DNA from: Eubacterium sp.
GTDB taxonomy: Bacteria > Bacillota > Clostridia > Lachnospirales > Lachnospiraceae
Assembly (NCBI GenBank): GCA_017433825.1
Contig: JAFRGL010000007.1
Span: 1 to 64,000, forward strand
Reading direction: 5' to 3'
DNA: 64,000 bases
Below, in pieces: positions 16,056-24,588 of this stretch. The notes under the pieces were generated by a model that searched no databases, was not told where the DNA came from, and was given only the letters and a program-made list of their open reading frames with translations. Numbering within the stretch: the first letter of the stretch is position 1; each line of letters starts with the position of its first letter. The translations under genes were made by a program, and so were the position numbers.

Positions 16056-19000
16056 ATGAAGAAAAGATTGTTTGTTTTTTTATTAAGTCTGTTCGTTTTA
16101 CTGATGATGGCAGCATCAGTTTCTGCAGCAGAAGAAGGTTATTTTGTTCTGACAGTATGTACAGCTAACAGTGTAGTAGTTCGGCCGGAGCGAATTTATT
16201 ATACAGAAGGTCAGTCGGTTAAAGAAGCTCTGCTGGCATCCGGACATGAATTTACCGGTTTGGAAGAACGGGATTTTATCGATGCGGTAGATGGTGTCGC
16301 GGCTAATTATACAATGCTTTATGATAATGGCGGTTATAGTCTGGAGATTCCGGCAAGTGAGATTTCCGCTTTACGATTTGGCGTTACCGATGTTTCTGCT
16401 GACTACCAGGAAGAGATGTTTTCACTTATTTATCTTATGGCTGAATACTCCGATATGGACAACCACGTTCAGAATTACCCTGATGCACAGGAAGCCTACA
16501 AACTTTGCCTGAATGCTATCCGGGGGAACGGCTCTTCAGCAGCAACTATGAAAAGAAATCTGGAACAAAAGATCGCTGAATATGAAGCGGTTTTGAACGG
16601 CCCCAAGTATTCGGTTTCTGTGACCGCAACCCAAGATGGAGCACCGTTGAACCATCTGAATCTGCGTATGGTTGACAGTTACGGGAATGAAACCACTGCG
16701 GAAGGAAATGTTATTAATGTGATAGCCGGTGACTATTCATTCGCTGTTTCCGACGGAGGATATAACAGGACAGAAGGCACAATTACCGTGTCTGAAAACA
16801 CCTCCTTACAGGTTCTGCTTCCGACTGGAGAGTGGTTTGGCGAAATGTATATGCGCAGTTACAATGTATTAATGGGATATAGTGAGCCTTATGAATCTGT
16901 ACAGGATAAAGAACAACATAAAACAACTTTTTATGTGGACGATACGGCAGATGGGTATTATGGGACAAACTTGGTTGTCACAGTTGGTGATTTACCTGAT
17001 TCTACGACAACAAAACTTAGGACTATTTATATATCTGTAGATGGAAGAGATTTCTCTAACTCAGACAGAAGTTGGAGTAATGGCAGTTCCAGTTATGGGA
17101 ATTTTTTGGATTCACTGGTCAGACAGGGAATGGAAGGACGCAGCTTTCGTATTGAAGGACAGTATCCGGATGAGAACGGTCATCTGCAAATTCAGTCTTA
17201 TAATATTGAAGTGATCAGAGTGCCTACCCTTCAGTCGCTGGTCGTCATGGCAGACGGTTCACGATTATCTTTAGGAAATCAGGGATATACACAGTCCGGA
17301 AGATTATTGCCCATAGACTATGTAACAGATACTATGGAATTATCTCTGACGACAGTTTCTGATACACTGGATATTACGGCTGTTCCTTTTGACGAATCCT
17401 ATGCGGTAACTGGACTTGGCCATATTGCCGTAAATGACGGTGCCTCAGAACATGAAGTGGTTGTTATAGCACCAAATGGAATTGAAAGCACATATCATAT
17501 TCAAATTACAAAAACAGATGCAGTACCTGTGTCACTGATCATTCCCGAAAACGTTACAGTAGAAGTCACAACGAATATGGGCGCAAAGGTTGAGCCCGTT
17601 GATGGTATCTATTATCTTGTACCTGGGGAAACATATACATATACAGCTACAAAAGGAAAGTATTATCATTCGACAGCGCCTTTTACTGCAGAACAGGGAC
17701 TTACAGTTAGTGTTGCAGACCCAGTTATGGAGAATTGGCTAACCGGATTCTGTATTTACAATGGTCTTGCTTATCAGTCTGAAAACATCATAGATCCTTC
17801 GGTTGTTTTTCAGCCGACTGTACATGAGTATCATTATACTTTGAGTGATATGACTACTGCATTGTATTTTAAAGCATCCAAAGAAAAGGGGGCGGTTTAT
17901 GTTCAGTATCCCGTGCAAGCATCTGCCGGAACTCAGATATATGGAGATATCAAAAAAATCGAGATAACATCTGTATTAGGTGAACAAACCATAACAAACG
18001 GAGCATCTATACTGGCTCAGGGCGGATATAGCAATCAATTCACAATTTCGGTTGAATATGAAGAGAACGGAGTTACCTATTCTCAGGAATACTATTTTAT
18101 AGTGGACAGGAAGCTGCATATTCTGGAACTAACAGCGAGAAGTAAAGAAGAGAGCCTGACCTGGTTGGATGACAATGGCAATCCTGTGGAATTTGACAGA
18201 GATATTTCTAACTATAAAGTTCTGATAGACCGAGATGCAACGGAGATAGTGTTGAACGGTCAGGTCCCGGGTAATTATTCTGCTTTTGAGATGTACAGAG
18301 GCGGTTACATTTGTACGGAAAATGGCAATCATTATAATTCATATGTAGAGCAAGTACCTCTACTTGGAACTCGTGTCTTTCTTGAAGAAATGCATCTACC
18401 GCTGGATACTGGCCTTGAACAGGAGGAATTCAAATTAGAACTGACCCATGTAGATCCCGGGTCAGTGAAAACCGAATATACAATCACTGTCCTGAAGACA
18501 GAGCCGGTAAACGTGACAGTACAAACAGAACCAGGTAATGTAATATTTGTTATAACCAATGATATCAACGGCAAGCGGGTGTTTCCCGAAAACGGTGTAT
18601 ATCCTTTGACCGCAGGAGGCAGTTATACATATACGGCTACTTGCTACGGCTATATCGGAAAAAGGGAACAGTATACAGTTCCTGATATGGATGCGGTATT
18701 GTCTATAACACTGGAAAAGGCAGCAGAATACAGCGGTATAGTTGAAGTTCCGTCTTTATGGCCCCAGCTACGGCAGAATAATGATAATAACGGAGTAATT
18801 AATTATCCTGTCCCGATTAAAGCTGATGACACCGTAGTTTACTGGGCAAAACGGTATGGTGAAGGTTATAGTGACGGTGCGGTCAGTCCCCCTATTCTAG
18901 TAGATGGGAACCTTATCGTATATAGTGGCAACCACCTTTATAAAATTGATGACGCTACCGGTGATATTCTTAATACGGGAACTATGGAAACAGTTTCCTC

Positions 19001-20525
19001 CTTTGCCATTAATCCGCCCACCTATGCAAACGGAATGATTTTTGTGGGACTACGTAACGGTACGATTCAGGCTTTTAATGCCAGCACATTGGAGTCTCTT
19101 TGGGTATATCATGATCCCCTGGGCGGTCAGCCGAATTGCACCATTACATATCAAAACGGCTACATCTATACAGGTTTTTGGGTTGGAGAAAACAGTGAAG
19201 CAAACTTTGTATGTCTATCCACAACGGATGAAGACCTATCCTCCGGCGTAGAAGAAAAGCTTCCTGTCTGGACGCATAAAACTTTAGGAGGTTTCTACTG
19301 GGCCGGTGCTTATGTGTGTGATAACTTTGTCCTCATCGGGACAGATGATGGAGATCTTTCCTATGACAGGGGCCTGCCTTTGCTTCTGTCGCTGGACCCG
19401 GAAACAGGTGCTGTAATCAGTTCACAGAAATTGTCCGTAGCAGGAGATATCCGCAGTTCGATTACCCATTATAATGGTAAGTACTACTTTACAAATAAAG
19501 GCGGGTATTTCATGGAGGCTTCCGTTGATGAATCAGGAACTATTGTAGGGATACGGTATCTTAACCTTGGCGGGATGAGTACCAGTACTCCGGTGGTCTA
19601 TAACAATCGGGCCTATATCGGTGTGTGCGGAAAAGGTCAGTTCAGGGCGGATTCCGGACATGGTATTGTGGTTGTCGATCTGGCCAACTGGGAGATAGCC
19701 TATTCTGCAACTACGCGTGGTTATCCACAGACAAGCGGTATTCTGACAACTGCTTATGAGGAAGAAACCGGAAAGGTATATGTATATTTCTTTGAGAACT
19801 TTACACCCGGAAAGCTCAGAATTTTGGAAGACGCACCAGGGCAGACTGAACCCAGTTTGATTACGATAGAAAACGAAAAGGATTTTGCTTATAACCTTTT
19901 CGAACCTGTGGGAGAACATGCGCAATTTGCGATTTGTTCGCCTATTGCAGATACGAACGGTACCATCTACTTTAAAAATGATTCAGCTTATCTGATGGCA
20001 GTAGGAAGTACAATTGAAGAACTGGAAGTAGTCCAAAATCCGGCCAAGATGACTTATCAGGAAGGGGAAATCTTCGACGGAACCGGACTGAAGGTAACCG
20101 CGCACTTTTCCAACGGTACCAGCCGGGATGTTACGCAGTACATGAAATGGTCGGAAGAACCGCTGAGTGCGGAAGATACAGATTTCGCATTGGAATACCC
20201 GATTGTACTATATCAGAATGTCGAGCAAGAGGATGGTTCTATGCTGACAGGTGTAGAGGTTACTCCGCCGATTGCTACGTTATCCTTGCAGATAGAATCC
20301 GAAACTTCGGTGAAATACGGAGATGTAAACGAGGATGGCGCGGTTGATTTGAAGGACGTTAATGCTGTATTCAGAATTGTCTCCGGTAATGTGGCTGCAA
20401 CCGATTCTCAGAAGGCAGCCGGGGATGTGAATGGAGATGGTTACGTTGATTTGAAAGATTTAAATCTGATATTCAAGAAGGTGTCCGGGCAGATCGCTGT
20501 ATTTCCGGTGGAAGAAACATCGTAA
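16056..20525 (+). CDS. large secreted beta-propeller / Ig-like / dockerin protein
   Basis: 1489 residues, ATG after AAAGGAGGG. Signal peptide about 1-24. Residues about 25-115 could be a transcobalamin-like small beta domain (YTEGQSVKEALLASGHEFTG, FIDAVDGVAA). About 390-482 and nearby hold cadherin-like/beta-sandwich modules. About 800-880 is a beta domain (KTEPVNVTVQTEP). About 902-1312 is a PQQ-type beta-propeller (SPPILVDGNLIVYSG, INPPTYANGMIFVGL, STSTPVVYNNRAYIGV). About 1322-1415 is a Big_3-like Ig domain (YQEGEIFDGTGLKVTAHFSN). The end is a dockerin (DVNEDGAVDLKDVNAVF, DVNGDGYVDLKDLNLIF). BtuG of Bacteroides, a surface B12 binder, is also a beta-propeller; shared function is a hypothesis. 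It is 21 nt after the alpha-barrel gene. Confidence 0.82.
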   Translation: MKKRLFVFLLSLFVLLMMAASVSAAEEGYFVLTVCTANSVVVRPERIYYTEGQSVKEALLASGHEFTGLEERDFIDAVDGVAANYTMLYDNGGYSLEIPASEISALRFGVTDVSADYQEEMFSLIYLMAEYSDMDNHVQNYPDAQEAYKLCLNAIRGNGSSAATMKRNLEQKIAEYEAVLNGPKYSVSVTATQDGAPLNHLNLRMVDSYGNETTAEGNVINVIAGDYSFAVSDGGYNRTEGTITVSENTSLQVLLPTGEWFGEMYMRSYNVLMGYSEPYESVQDKEQHKTTFYVDDTADGYYGTNLVVTVGDLPDSTTTKLRTIYISVDGRDFSNSDRSWSNGSSSYGNFLDSLVRQGMEGRSFRIEGQYPDENGHLQIQSYNIEVIRVPTLQSLVVMADGSRLSLGNQGYTQSGRLLPIDYVTDTMELSLTTVSDTLDITAVPFDESYAVTGLGHIAVNDGASEHEVVVIAPNGIESTYHIQITKTDAVPVSLIIPENVTVEVTTNMGAKVEPVDGIYYLVPGETYTYTATKGKYYHSTAPFTAEQGLTVSVADPVMENWLTGFCIYNGLAYQSENIIDPSVVFQPTVHEYHYTLSDMTTALYFKASKEKGAVYVQYPVQASAGTQIYGDIKKIEITSVLGEQTITNGASILAQGGYSNQFTISVEYEENGVTYSQEYYFIVDRKLHILELTARSKEESLTWLDDNGNPVEFDRDISNYKVLIDRDATEIVLNGQVPGNYSAFEMYRGGYICTENGNHYNSYVEQVPLLGTRVFLEEMHLPLDTGLEQEEFKLELTHVDPGSVKTEYTITVLKTEPVNVTVQTEPGNVIFVITNDINGKRVFPENGVYPLTAGGSYTYTATCYGYIGKREQYTVPDMDAVLSITLEKAAEYSGIVEVPSLWPQLRQNNDNNGVINYPVPIKADDTVVYWAKRYGEGYSDGAVSPPILVDGNLIVYSGNHLYKIDDATGDILNTGTMETVSSFAINPPTYANGMIFVGLRNGTIQAFNASTLESLWVYHDPLGGQPNCTITYQNGYIYTGFWVGENSEANFVCLSTTDEDLSSGVEEKLPVWTHKTLGGFYWAGAYVCDNFVLIGTDDGDLSYDRGLPLLLSLDPETGAVISSQKLSVAGDIRSSITHYNGKYYFTNKGGYFMEASVDESGTIVGIRYLNLGGMSTSTPVVYNNRAYIGVCGKGQFRADSGHGIVVVDLANWEIAYSATTRGYPQTSGILTTAYEEETGKVYVYFFENFTPGKLRILEDAPGQTEPSLITIENEKDFAYNLFEPVGEHAQFAICSPIADTNGTIYFKNDSAYLMAVGSTIEELEVVQNPAKMTYQEGEIFDGTGLKVTAHFSNGTSRDVTQYMKWSEEPLSAEDTDFALEYPIVLYQNVEQEDGSMLTGVEVTPPIATLSLQIESETSVKYGDVNEDGAVDLKDVNAVFRIVSGNVAATDSQKAAGDVNGDGYVDLKDLNLIFKKVSGQIAVFPVEETS

Positions 20526-20697
20526 CTTATGAAGACTGCATTTAGATATTGATGGGAGTGAGGTTTTATGTTGTAATAGAATTAGGTTATTAGCGAATGT
20601 TTTCTGATTCGGTGTATTGTAGTCAACGACATGGCTATGGAGTAGCGATGACAATCCTTACACTGTCGGAAAACGGTTATGATGAAGGGATAAGTTT

Positions 20698-20967
20698 ATG
20701 AAAGTCTTGATGATAAAGCTTCTGTTTTTGAGTGCTTTTGGGTTATGCTCTCTTCCGTTTCTTTCTGTCATTTTACAGTTTCTTGATATGAAAACCGGCT
20801 TTGGCCACGGCTATGGATTTCATACAAACAGTCTGTATTATATAACCGAAAGCCCGCTTGTTTACTTGCTTTGCTACTTCATTGTTTGTATCTTGATAGG
20901 TATATTGTATTTTTTGCGTTTAAATTTTCGAAAGAAAAAGGAGAAAAGAGAAGAAGATAATCTGTAA
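20698..20967 (+). CDS. small two-TM membrane protein
   Basis: 89 residues with hydrophobic segments at about 4-27 and 60-80, a loop between them, and a basic C-terminus (RKKKEKREEDN). GAAGGGATAAG precedes the ATG. No family is recognised. It ends the AT-richer gene set and is followed by the dispersed terminator hairpin. The 170 nt before it hold no gene. Confidence 0.6.
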   Translation: MKVLMIKLLFLSAFGLCSLPFLSVILQFLDMKTGFGHGYGFHTNSLYYITESPLVYLLCYFIVCILIGILYFLRLNFRKKKEKREEDNL

Positions 20968-20995
20968 AAGACAAACATAATAATCCTACGTTACG

Positions 20996-21024
20996 GCTTC
21001 CCCTCATTTCGAGGGGAAGCTTTT
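20996..21024 (+). terminator. intrinsic terminator at the end of the AT-richer cluster
   Basis: A perfect 10-bp stem GCTTCCCCTC/GAGGGGAAGC is followed by TTTT. It is the same hairpin as at 7527. Confidence 0.82.
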
Positions 21025-21105
21025 CCAATAGTGCGCCTGGCGGCGCGTCACCGGCGCTCAGCGCCCCCAGGGGAAGGCGAACCCCCGGCCCAAGGGCCGG
21101 GGGAT
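21025..21105. repeat. GC-rich dispersed intergenic repeat
   Basis: A second copy of the sequence following the terminator at 7527 (AATAGTGCGCCTG, then ACCGGCGCTCAGC, then CCCCCGGCC/GGCCGGGGG). It is non-coding. Confidence 0.7.
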
Positions 21106-21131
21106 AGTGATTAATTTTGCTGTGTAAATAA

Positions 21132-21870
21132 TCAGTCGACGGGTTCGTATTTGGCGAGGCGTTCCTTTAATCTGCGGAGCTCCTGCTCGGCGGCATCGGC
21201 ACGCTTGGCTTCCGTGTCTGCCCTTTTATCGGCGGCGTCGGCACGCTTATCGGCGGCATCGGCACGTTTGGCTTCTTCGGCTTTGCCGGCTTCATACTGT
21301 GCACGCATGCTGAAGTCATACATGATCCGCTGCCAGCAGGCTTCGCGGACGCGTTCGTCATCATTTAACATTTTTATGGTAGTTTCCATATTTTCAAAGA
21401 CCTCATTTTCTTTGCATAATGGTTCCAATTCCGATAACGACTGTGCCTTGAACAGATTTGCCCATGTAAGGAGAAGCTGTTCCCGGGGAGAGTCATCGGC
21501 AAGATTTGTTCTGGTAAGATCCAGCACAAAGATACCCAGCTTGTCGGAATACAGATGGTTATTTTTGACGTTAAGGACTCTGTATTCGGAGAAGAACTCC
21601 GGATTATCCTTAAAAAGTGTAAATCCCAGGATGCCGATATGGTAAGCTGGAAGGAGAGCAGGTTTTGTCTCCAATGGCCTCGCCGTAGATAAGAGGGTTC
21701 TGTACGGTGCATTCTGTTATATCCGTTACCGGAATATCCAGCAGAGCGGCTGTCAGATGCTTCAGTACAAGTTCGGATTCCTGCATGACGGCGTGGAACA
21801 TATAGTCGTTCTGAAGACCGTAGAACTGTTTTTTGTCAGGAACCGCAGTTTTTTGTAAATCGTTCGTTAT
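21132..21870 (-). pseudogene. Rpn/PD-(D/E)XK transposase-family nuclease, broken
   Basis: Minus strand. The N-terminal part DKKQFYGLQNDYMFHAVMQ and VTDITECTVQNPL, and the C-terminal part KPALLPAYHIGILGFTLF then a heptad KRADAAD repeat, fit the recombination-promoting nuclease (Rpn, PF12784-type) family. Between them the central nuclease part is missing and the frame shifts near 21650 (the two frames overlap at 21610-21801 and 21132-21674). The expected start, seven bases after AAAGGAG, reads ATA (21868-21870) instead of ATG. Both lesions make it a pseudogene. Such nucleases are multi-copy, repeat-associated genes. Confidence 0.75.
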
Positions 21871-22220
21871 AGGCTCCTTTCCGCAGGAGCGTATGATTTA
21901 CGGCTGTCCGCCCCTGCAAAAATGAAATGTTTTGGAAAAGCAGGGACTTTCATAAAGACAGGAATAAAAGAACAGCTTGCGCTGAAGATACGATTTGTTT
22001 CTGAAAGAAATGCTTTTCAATGGATACATCCATTATAAAACGGTGGTAAAGCCGTATCAAGACAAGTGTTTTTTACCTGTAGTAAAGAAGAGTAGAAAAA
22101 CCCCGCCGGCGTGTGCTGGCAGAGCATCCAAGGACTGTTTACAGAGAACCGGAGGCTCTGATTGTCATCTGTGCTTCCGCGGCGATGCCGTTGTGTTCAT
22201 AGAATTACTGTCAGAAATAG
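21871..22220. other. intergenic stretch without recognised genes
   Basis: I see no convincing gene. A short plus-strand frame (21995-22264) has no ribosome binding site, no known motif, and overlaps a terminator hairpin. The segment separates the Rpn remnant from promoter element copy C. Confidence 0.5.
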
Positions 22221-22261
22221 GCCTCAAAACAGTTGAGAAAACAGCTGTTTTGGGGCTTATT
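22221..22261 (+). terminator. hairpin upstream of promoter element copy C
   Basis: The 12-bp stem GCCTCAAAACAG/CTGTTTTGGGGC (one G-U) is followed by TTATTTG. It would insulate promoter copy C from upstream transcription. Confidence 0.5.
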
Positions 22262-22278
22262 TGAGGTAAAAATAAAAA

Positions 22279-22386
22279 TTCTCAAATTTTTTGATTTTCA
22301 GAGCAAAAGTTCTCAAAATTTTACGCCAAAAATCGGCCAAAATCGGGGATCCCGTGACGGTTTGGTGACGGTGGGTATGTTATACC
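22279..22386 (+). promoter_or_regulatory. dispersed promoter element, copy C
   Basis: TTCTCAA boxes start at 22279 and 22310 (31 bp), GTGACGG boxes at 22354 and 22365 (11 bp), and a -10 TATACC at 22381, 16 bp after the second GTGACGG start. The inter-pair gap is 44 bp as in copy B. It directly precedes the cohesin-dockerin gene at 22435 with no riboswitch in between. Confidence 0.8.
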
Positions 22387-22434
22387 TATAGTGGAAGAAA
22401 GTTTGTGTTTTGAACCTGAAAAAGGGACAGTGAA

Positions 22435-23475
22435 GTGAAAAGATTATTAAGCTTGTTTTTCGTTATCTGCCTGTTTACGGCAGCGGTATTTCCGGCTTCA
22501 GCGGATACGGGTTATACCGTGACCATGGGCGCGGACCAGACGGCGGTCAAGGGAGAAACGGTGGCCGTACAGGTGGTCATCGGCCATTCCGGCGGGAAGA
22601 GTACTTTTAACGCAGTGGATATGACATTTACCTATGATACCGCGAAGCTGGAGCTGACGACAGCCTCCCTTTCCGGCTTTTCGCTGACGAAGGAAGCGGG
22701 CAAAGTCCGGGTGATGGGCTACGGCCAGGACAGGGAGTGCGGCGGAACAGCTTTTGTGCTGACCTTTAAAACCCTGGCGACAGGGCGGACCGAGGTGAAG
22801 GTGACGTCCGCAAAGGTGGACAGTTCAAACCATGCGGTAAGCGCGGATGCGCCGCAGGCGGACCTTACGGACAATGCGACGATGATTACCATCGGCCTGA
22901 AATCCGATACATCCTCTTCCGGCGGCGGACACGTTCCGGGTGCGGGAGGAGGTTCCGGAGGAGGCGGTGCCGGACAGGCCGGTACGCCTGTGACGGAAGC
23001 GGATTTTGACGGGCTGTGGGTGCTGCCCTACGTGGAGCTGGACGGCAGTACGGTTTTTCTGACAGCCATTGCCGGCGACCCGGGGAAGGACAGTACATAC
23101 GCCTTTGACGGGGTTCCGATGTATTATACGGCGAAATACACCGGGAAAAATGCCGCAATAGGGCAAAAGGTTTATCTGGCCCTGACCATTGCGGGATCGG
23201 GCGAACCGGTGATTAACAGTGAGATAGCCGGACGGATTTCACTGGTGAAAGAGAAGAGTCAGACGCTTGCATATGAAAAAGACGTCAACGACTCCGGCAG
23301 TACGGATTTGACGGACGTGCGGCTGATTTACGATATTTACAACGGACAGTTTGCCGGTTTCGACGATCTTTCCATGGAACGGTTCCTGCATGCGGACCTG
23401 AATCTGGACGGCAGGATCAATGTGAAAGATGCGGCGGCATTGATGGATATGATTAAAATGGGAGGCATAAGATGA
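22435..23475 (+). CDS. secreted cohesin plus dockerin protein
   Basis: 346 residues, GTG start after AAAGGG. Signal peptide about 1-23; cohesin-like domain about 25-160 (VAVQVVIGHSGGKSTFNAV, MTFTYDTAKLEL, GRTEVKVTSAKVD); Gly-rich linker 160-182; a conserved pre-dockerin domain (WVLPYVELDGSTVFLTAIAG) also found in the protein at 11653; and a dockerin with NDSGSTDLTDVRLIYDIY and DLNLDGRINVKDAAAL. It is an adaptor able to dock onto one partner and recruit another. First gene after promoter copy C; overlaps the next gene by ATGA, so an operon begins here. Confidence 0.82.
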   Translation: MKRLLSLFFVICLFTAAVFPASADTGYTVTMGADQTAVKGETVAVQVVIGHSGGKSTFNAVDMTFTYDTAKLELTTASLSGFSLTKEAGKVRVMGYGQDRECGGTAFVLTFKTLATGRTEVKVTSAKVDSSNHAVSADAPQADLTDNATMITIGLKSDTSSSGGGHVPGAGGGSGGGGAGQAGTPVTEADFDGLWVLPYVELDGSTVFLTAIAGDPGKDSTYAFDGVPMYYTAKYTGKNAAIGQKVYLALTIAGSGEPVINSEIAGRISLVKEKSQTLAYEKDVNDSGSTDLTDVRLIYDIYNGQFAGFDDLSMERFLHADLNLDGRINVKDAAALMDMIKMGGIR

Positions 23476-24542
23476 AAGCCAGACGACTGATAACTGTATT
23501 TTTGAGTGTATTTCTTCTTTGTGCGGCTTTGGCGGTGCCCGTTTCCGCCGAGGACAGCAGCCGGAGTTATGATTTCAAGCTGACGGCGGACGGACAGACG
23601 GAAGTCACGGCAACTGAGGGCCAGGTACTGACCTTTACGCTGGTGCTTTCGCGCACGGACAGTTCAGAGGATGCGGAAATGTACGCCATGCAGGCGGAAT
23701 TTGAATACGACGACACCTTCTTTGCGCTGGTGGAAAATTCGGCCATGACGGGCTCGGGCATCGAATGGACGGATATGGCGAGGCGTACGGGCGGCAGGGT
23801 TTTTTACCTGAACTATGTCTCCATGACGGGCGGGCAGATGTGGCCGTCTGAACTGCTTATCGGTACGTTCCAGCTGAAGGTTATCGCCAAAGGAGGCGTG
23901 TCGTCCGTGACGGCGAACAACTGCCTGGTATCCGTGAAAGACGGCTCGGATTCCTTCACCAGCACCTGCAACGACGTGCGGGTGATCGTGGGGACGGAAT
24001 GTACCGTTACCTTCGTCTCCAACGGAGGAAGCGAGGTGGAAGCCCAGAAGGTGCAGTTCGGTGAAAAGATAAAGAAGCCGGCGGATCCCACCCGGGAGGG
24101 GTATGATTTCAACGGCTGGTATGCGGATCTTGACCGGACGAAGGCCTGGAATTTCGATACCGATACGGTGCAGGGCAACATGACCCTGTACGCAGGCTGG
24201 CTGGAAGCTTCCGGCGGAAGCAGCGGCGGCGGTTCACCGGAAAAGGCCGGCGGCATGCCCGGCTGGGTAATCCCGGCAGTTATCGCTGTTGCGGCGGTGA
24301 TCGTGATCCTCGCCCTGCTGGCGGCAAACCGGAAAAAGAAGGTAACCTTCGAGACGAACGGCGGCACGCAGCTTGACCCGGTGTACGTGAAGAAGGGCGA
24401 AAAGCTTGACCGTCCGATGACACCGTCAAAGCCCGGCGCGATGTTCGCTGGCTGGTTTAAGGATCCGGACGGTACGCAGCCGTGGATATTCGAGAGAGAT
24501 ACCGTGGAAGCAAATATGACGCTTTATGCGAGATGGAGATAA
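23472..24542 (+). CDS. membrane-bound cohesin-like protein with InlB-type repeats on both sides of a TM
   Basis: 356 residues, ATG in a 4-nt overlap with the upstream stop. Signal peptide about 1-27; cohesin-like domain about 30-170 (YAMQAEFEYDDTFFALV, SSVTANNCLVSVKDG); a Listeria-Bacteroides (flg_new/InlB B) repeat about 175-243 (VTFVSNGGSEVEAQKVQFGE, YDFNGWYAD); Ser/Gly linker; TM about 258-282; then NRKKK and a second repeat (VTFETNGGTQLDPVYVKKGE, AGWFKDPDG). By the positive-inside rule the second repeat would be cytoplasmic, which is odd for this extracellular module. It may serve as the membrane anchor for dockerin proteins. Confidence 0.78.
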   Translation: MKARRLITVFLSVFLLCAALAVPVSAEDSSRSYDFKLTADGQTEVTATEGQVLTFTLVLSRTDSSEDAEMYAMQAEFEYDDTFFALVENSAMTGSGIEWTDMARRTGGRVFYLNYVSMTGGQMWPSELLIGTFQLKVIAKGGVSSVTANNCLVSVKDGSDSFTSTCNDVRVIVGTECTVTFVSNGGSEVEAQKVQFGEKIKKPADPTREGYDFNGWYADLDRTKAWNFDTDTVQGNMTLYAGWLEASGGSSGGGSPEKAGGMPGWVIPAVIAVAAVIVILALLAANRKKKVTFETNGGTQLDPVYVKKGEKLDRPMTPSKPGAMFAGWFKDPDGTQPWIFERDTVEANMTLYARWR

Positions 24543-24588
24543 AACCTTCCCCTTCGGGGAGAAACTGACATAGCAGGAGGCAGCAGCA

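Noticed and set aside
21995-22264. 89-residue plus-strand frame
   Set aside because: No ribosome binding site, no motif, and it runs into a terminator hairpin.
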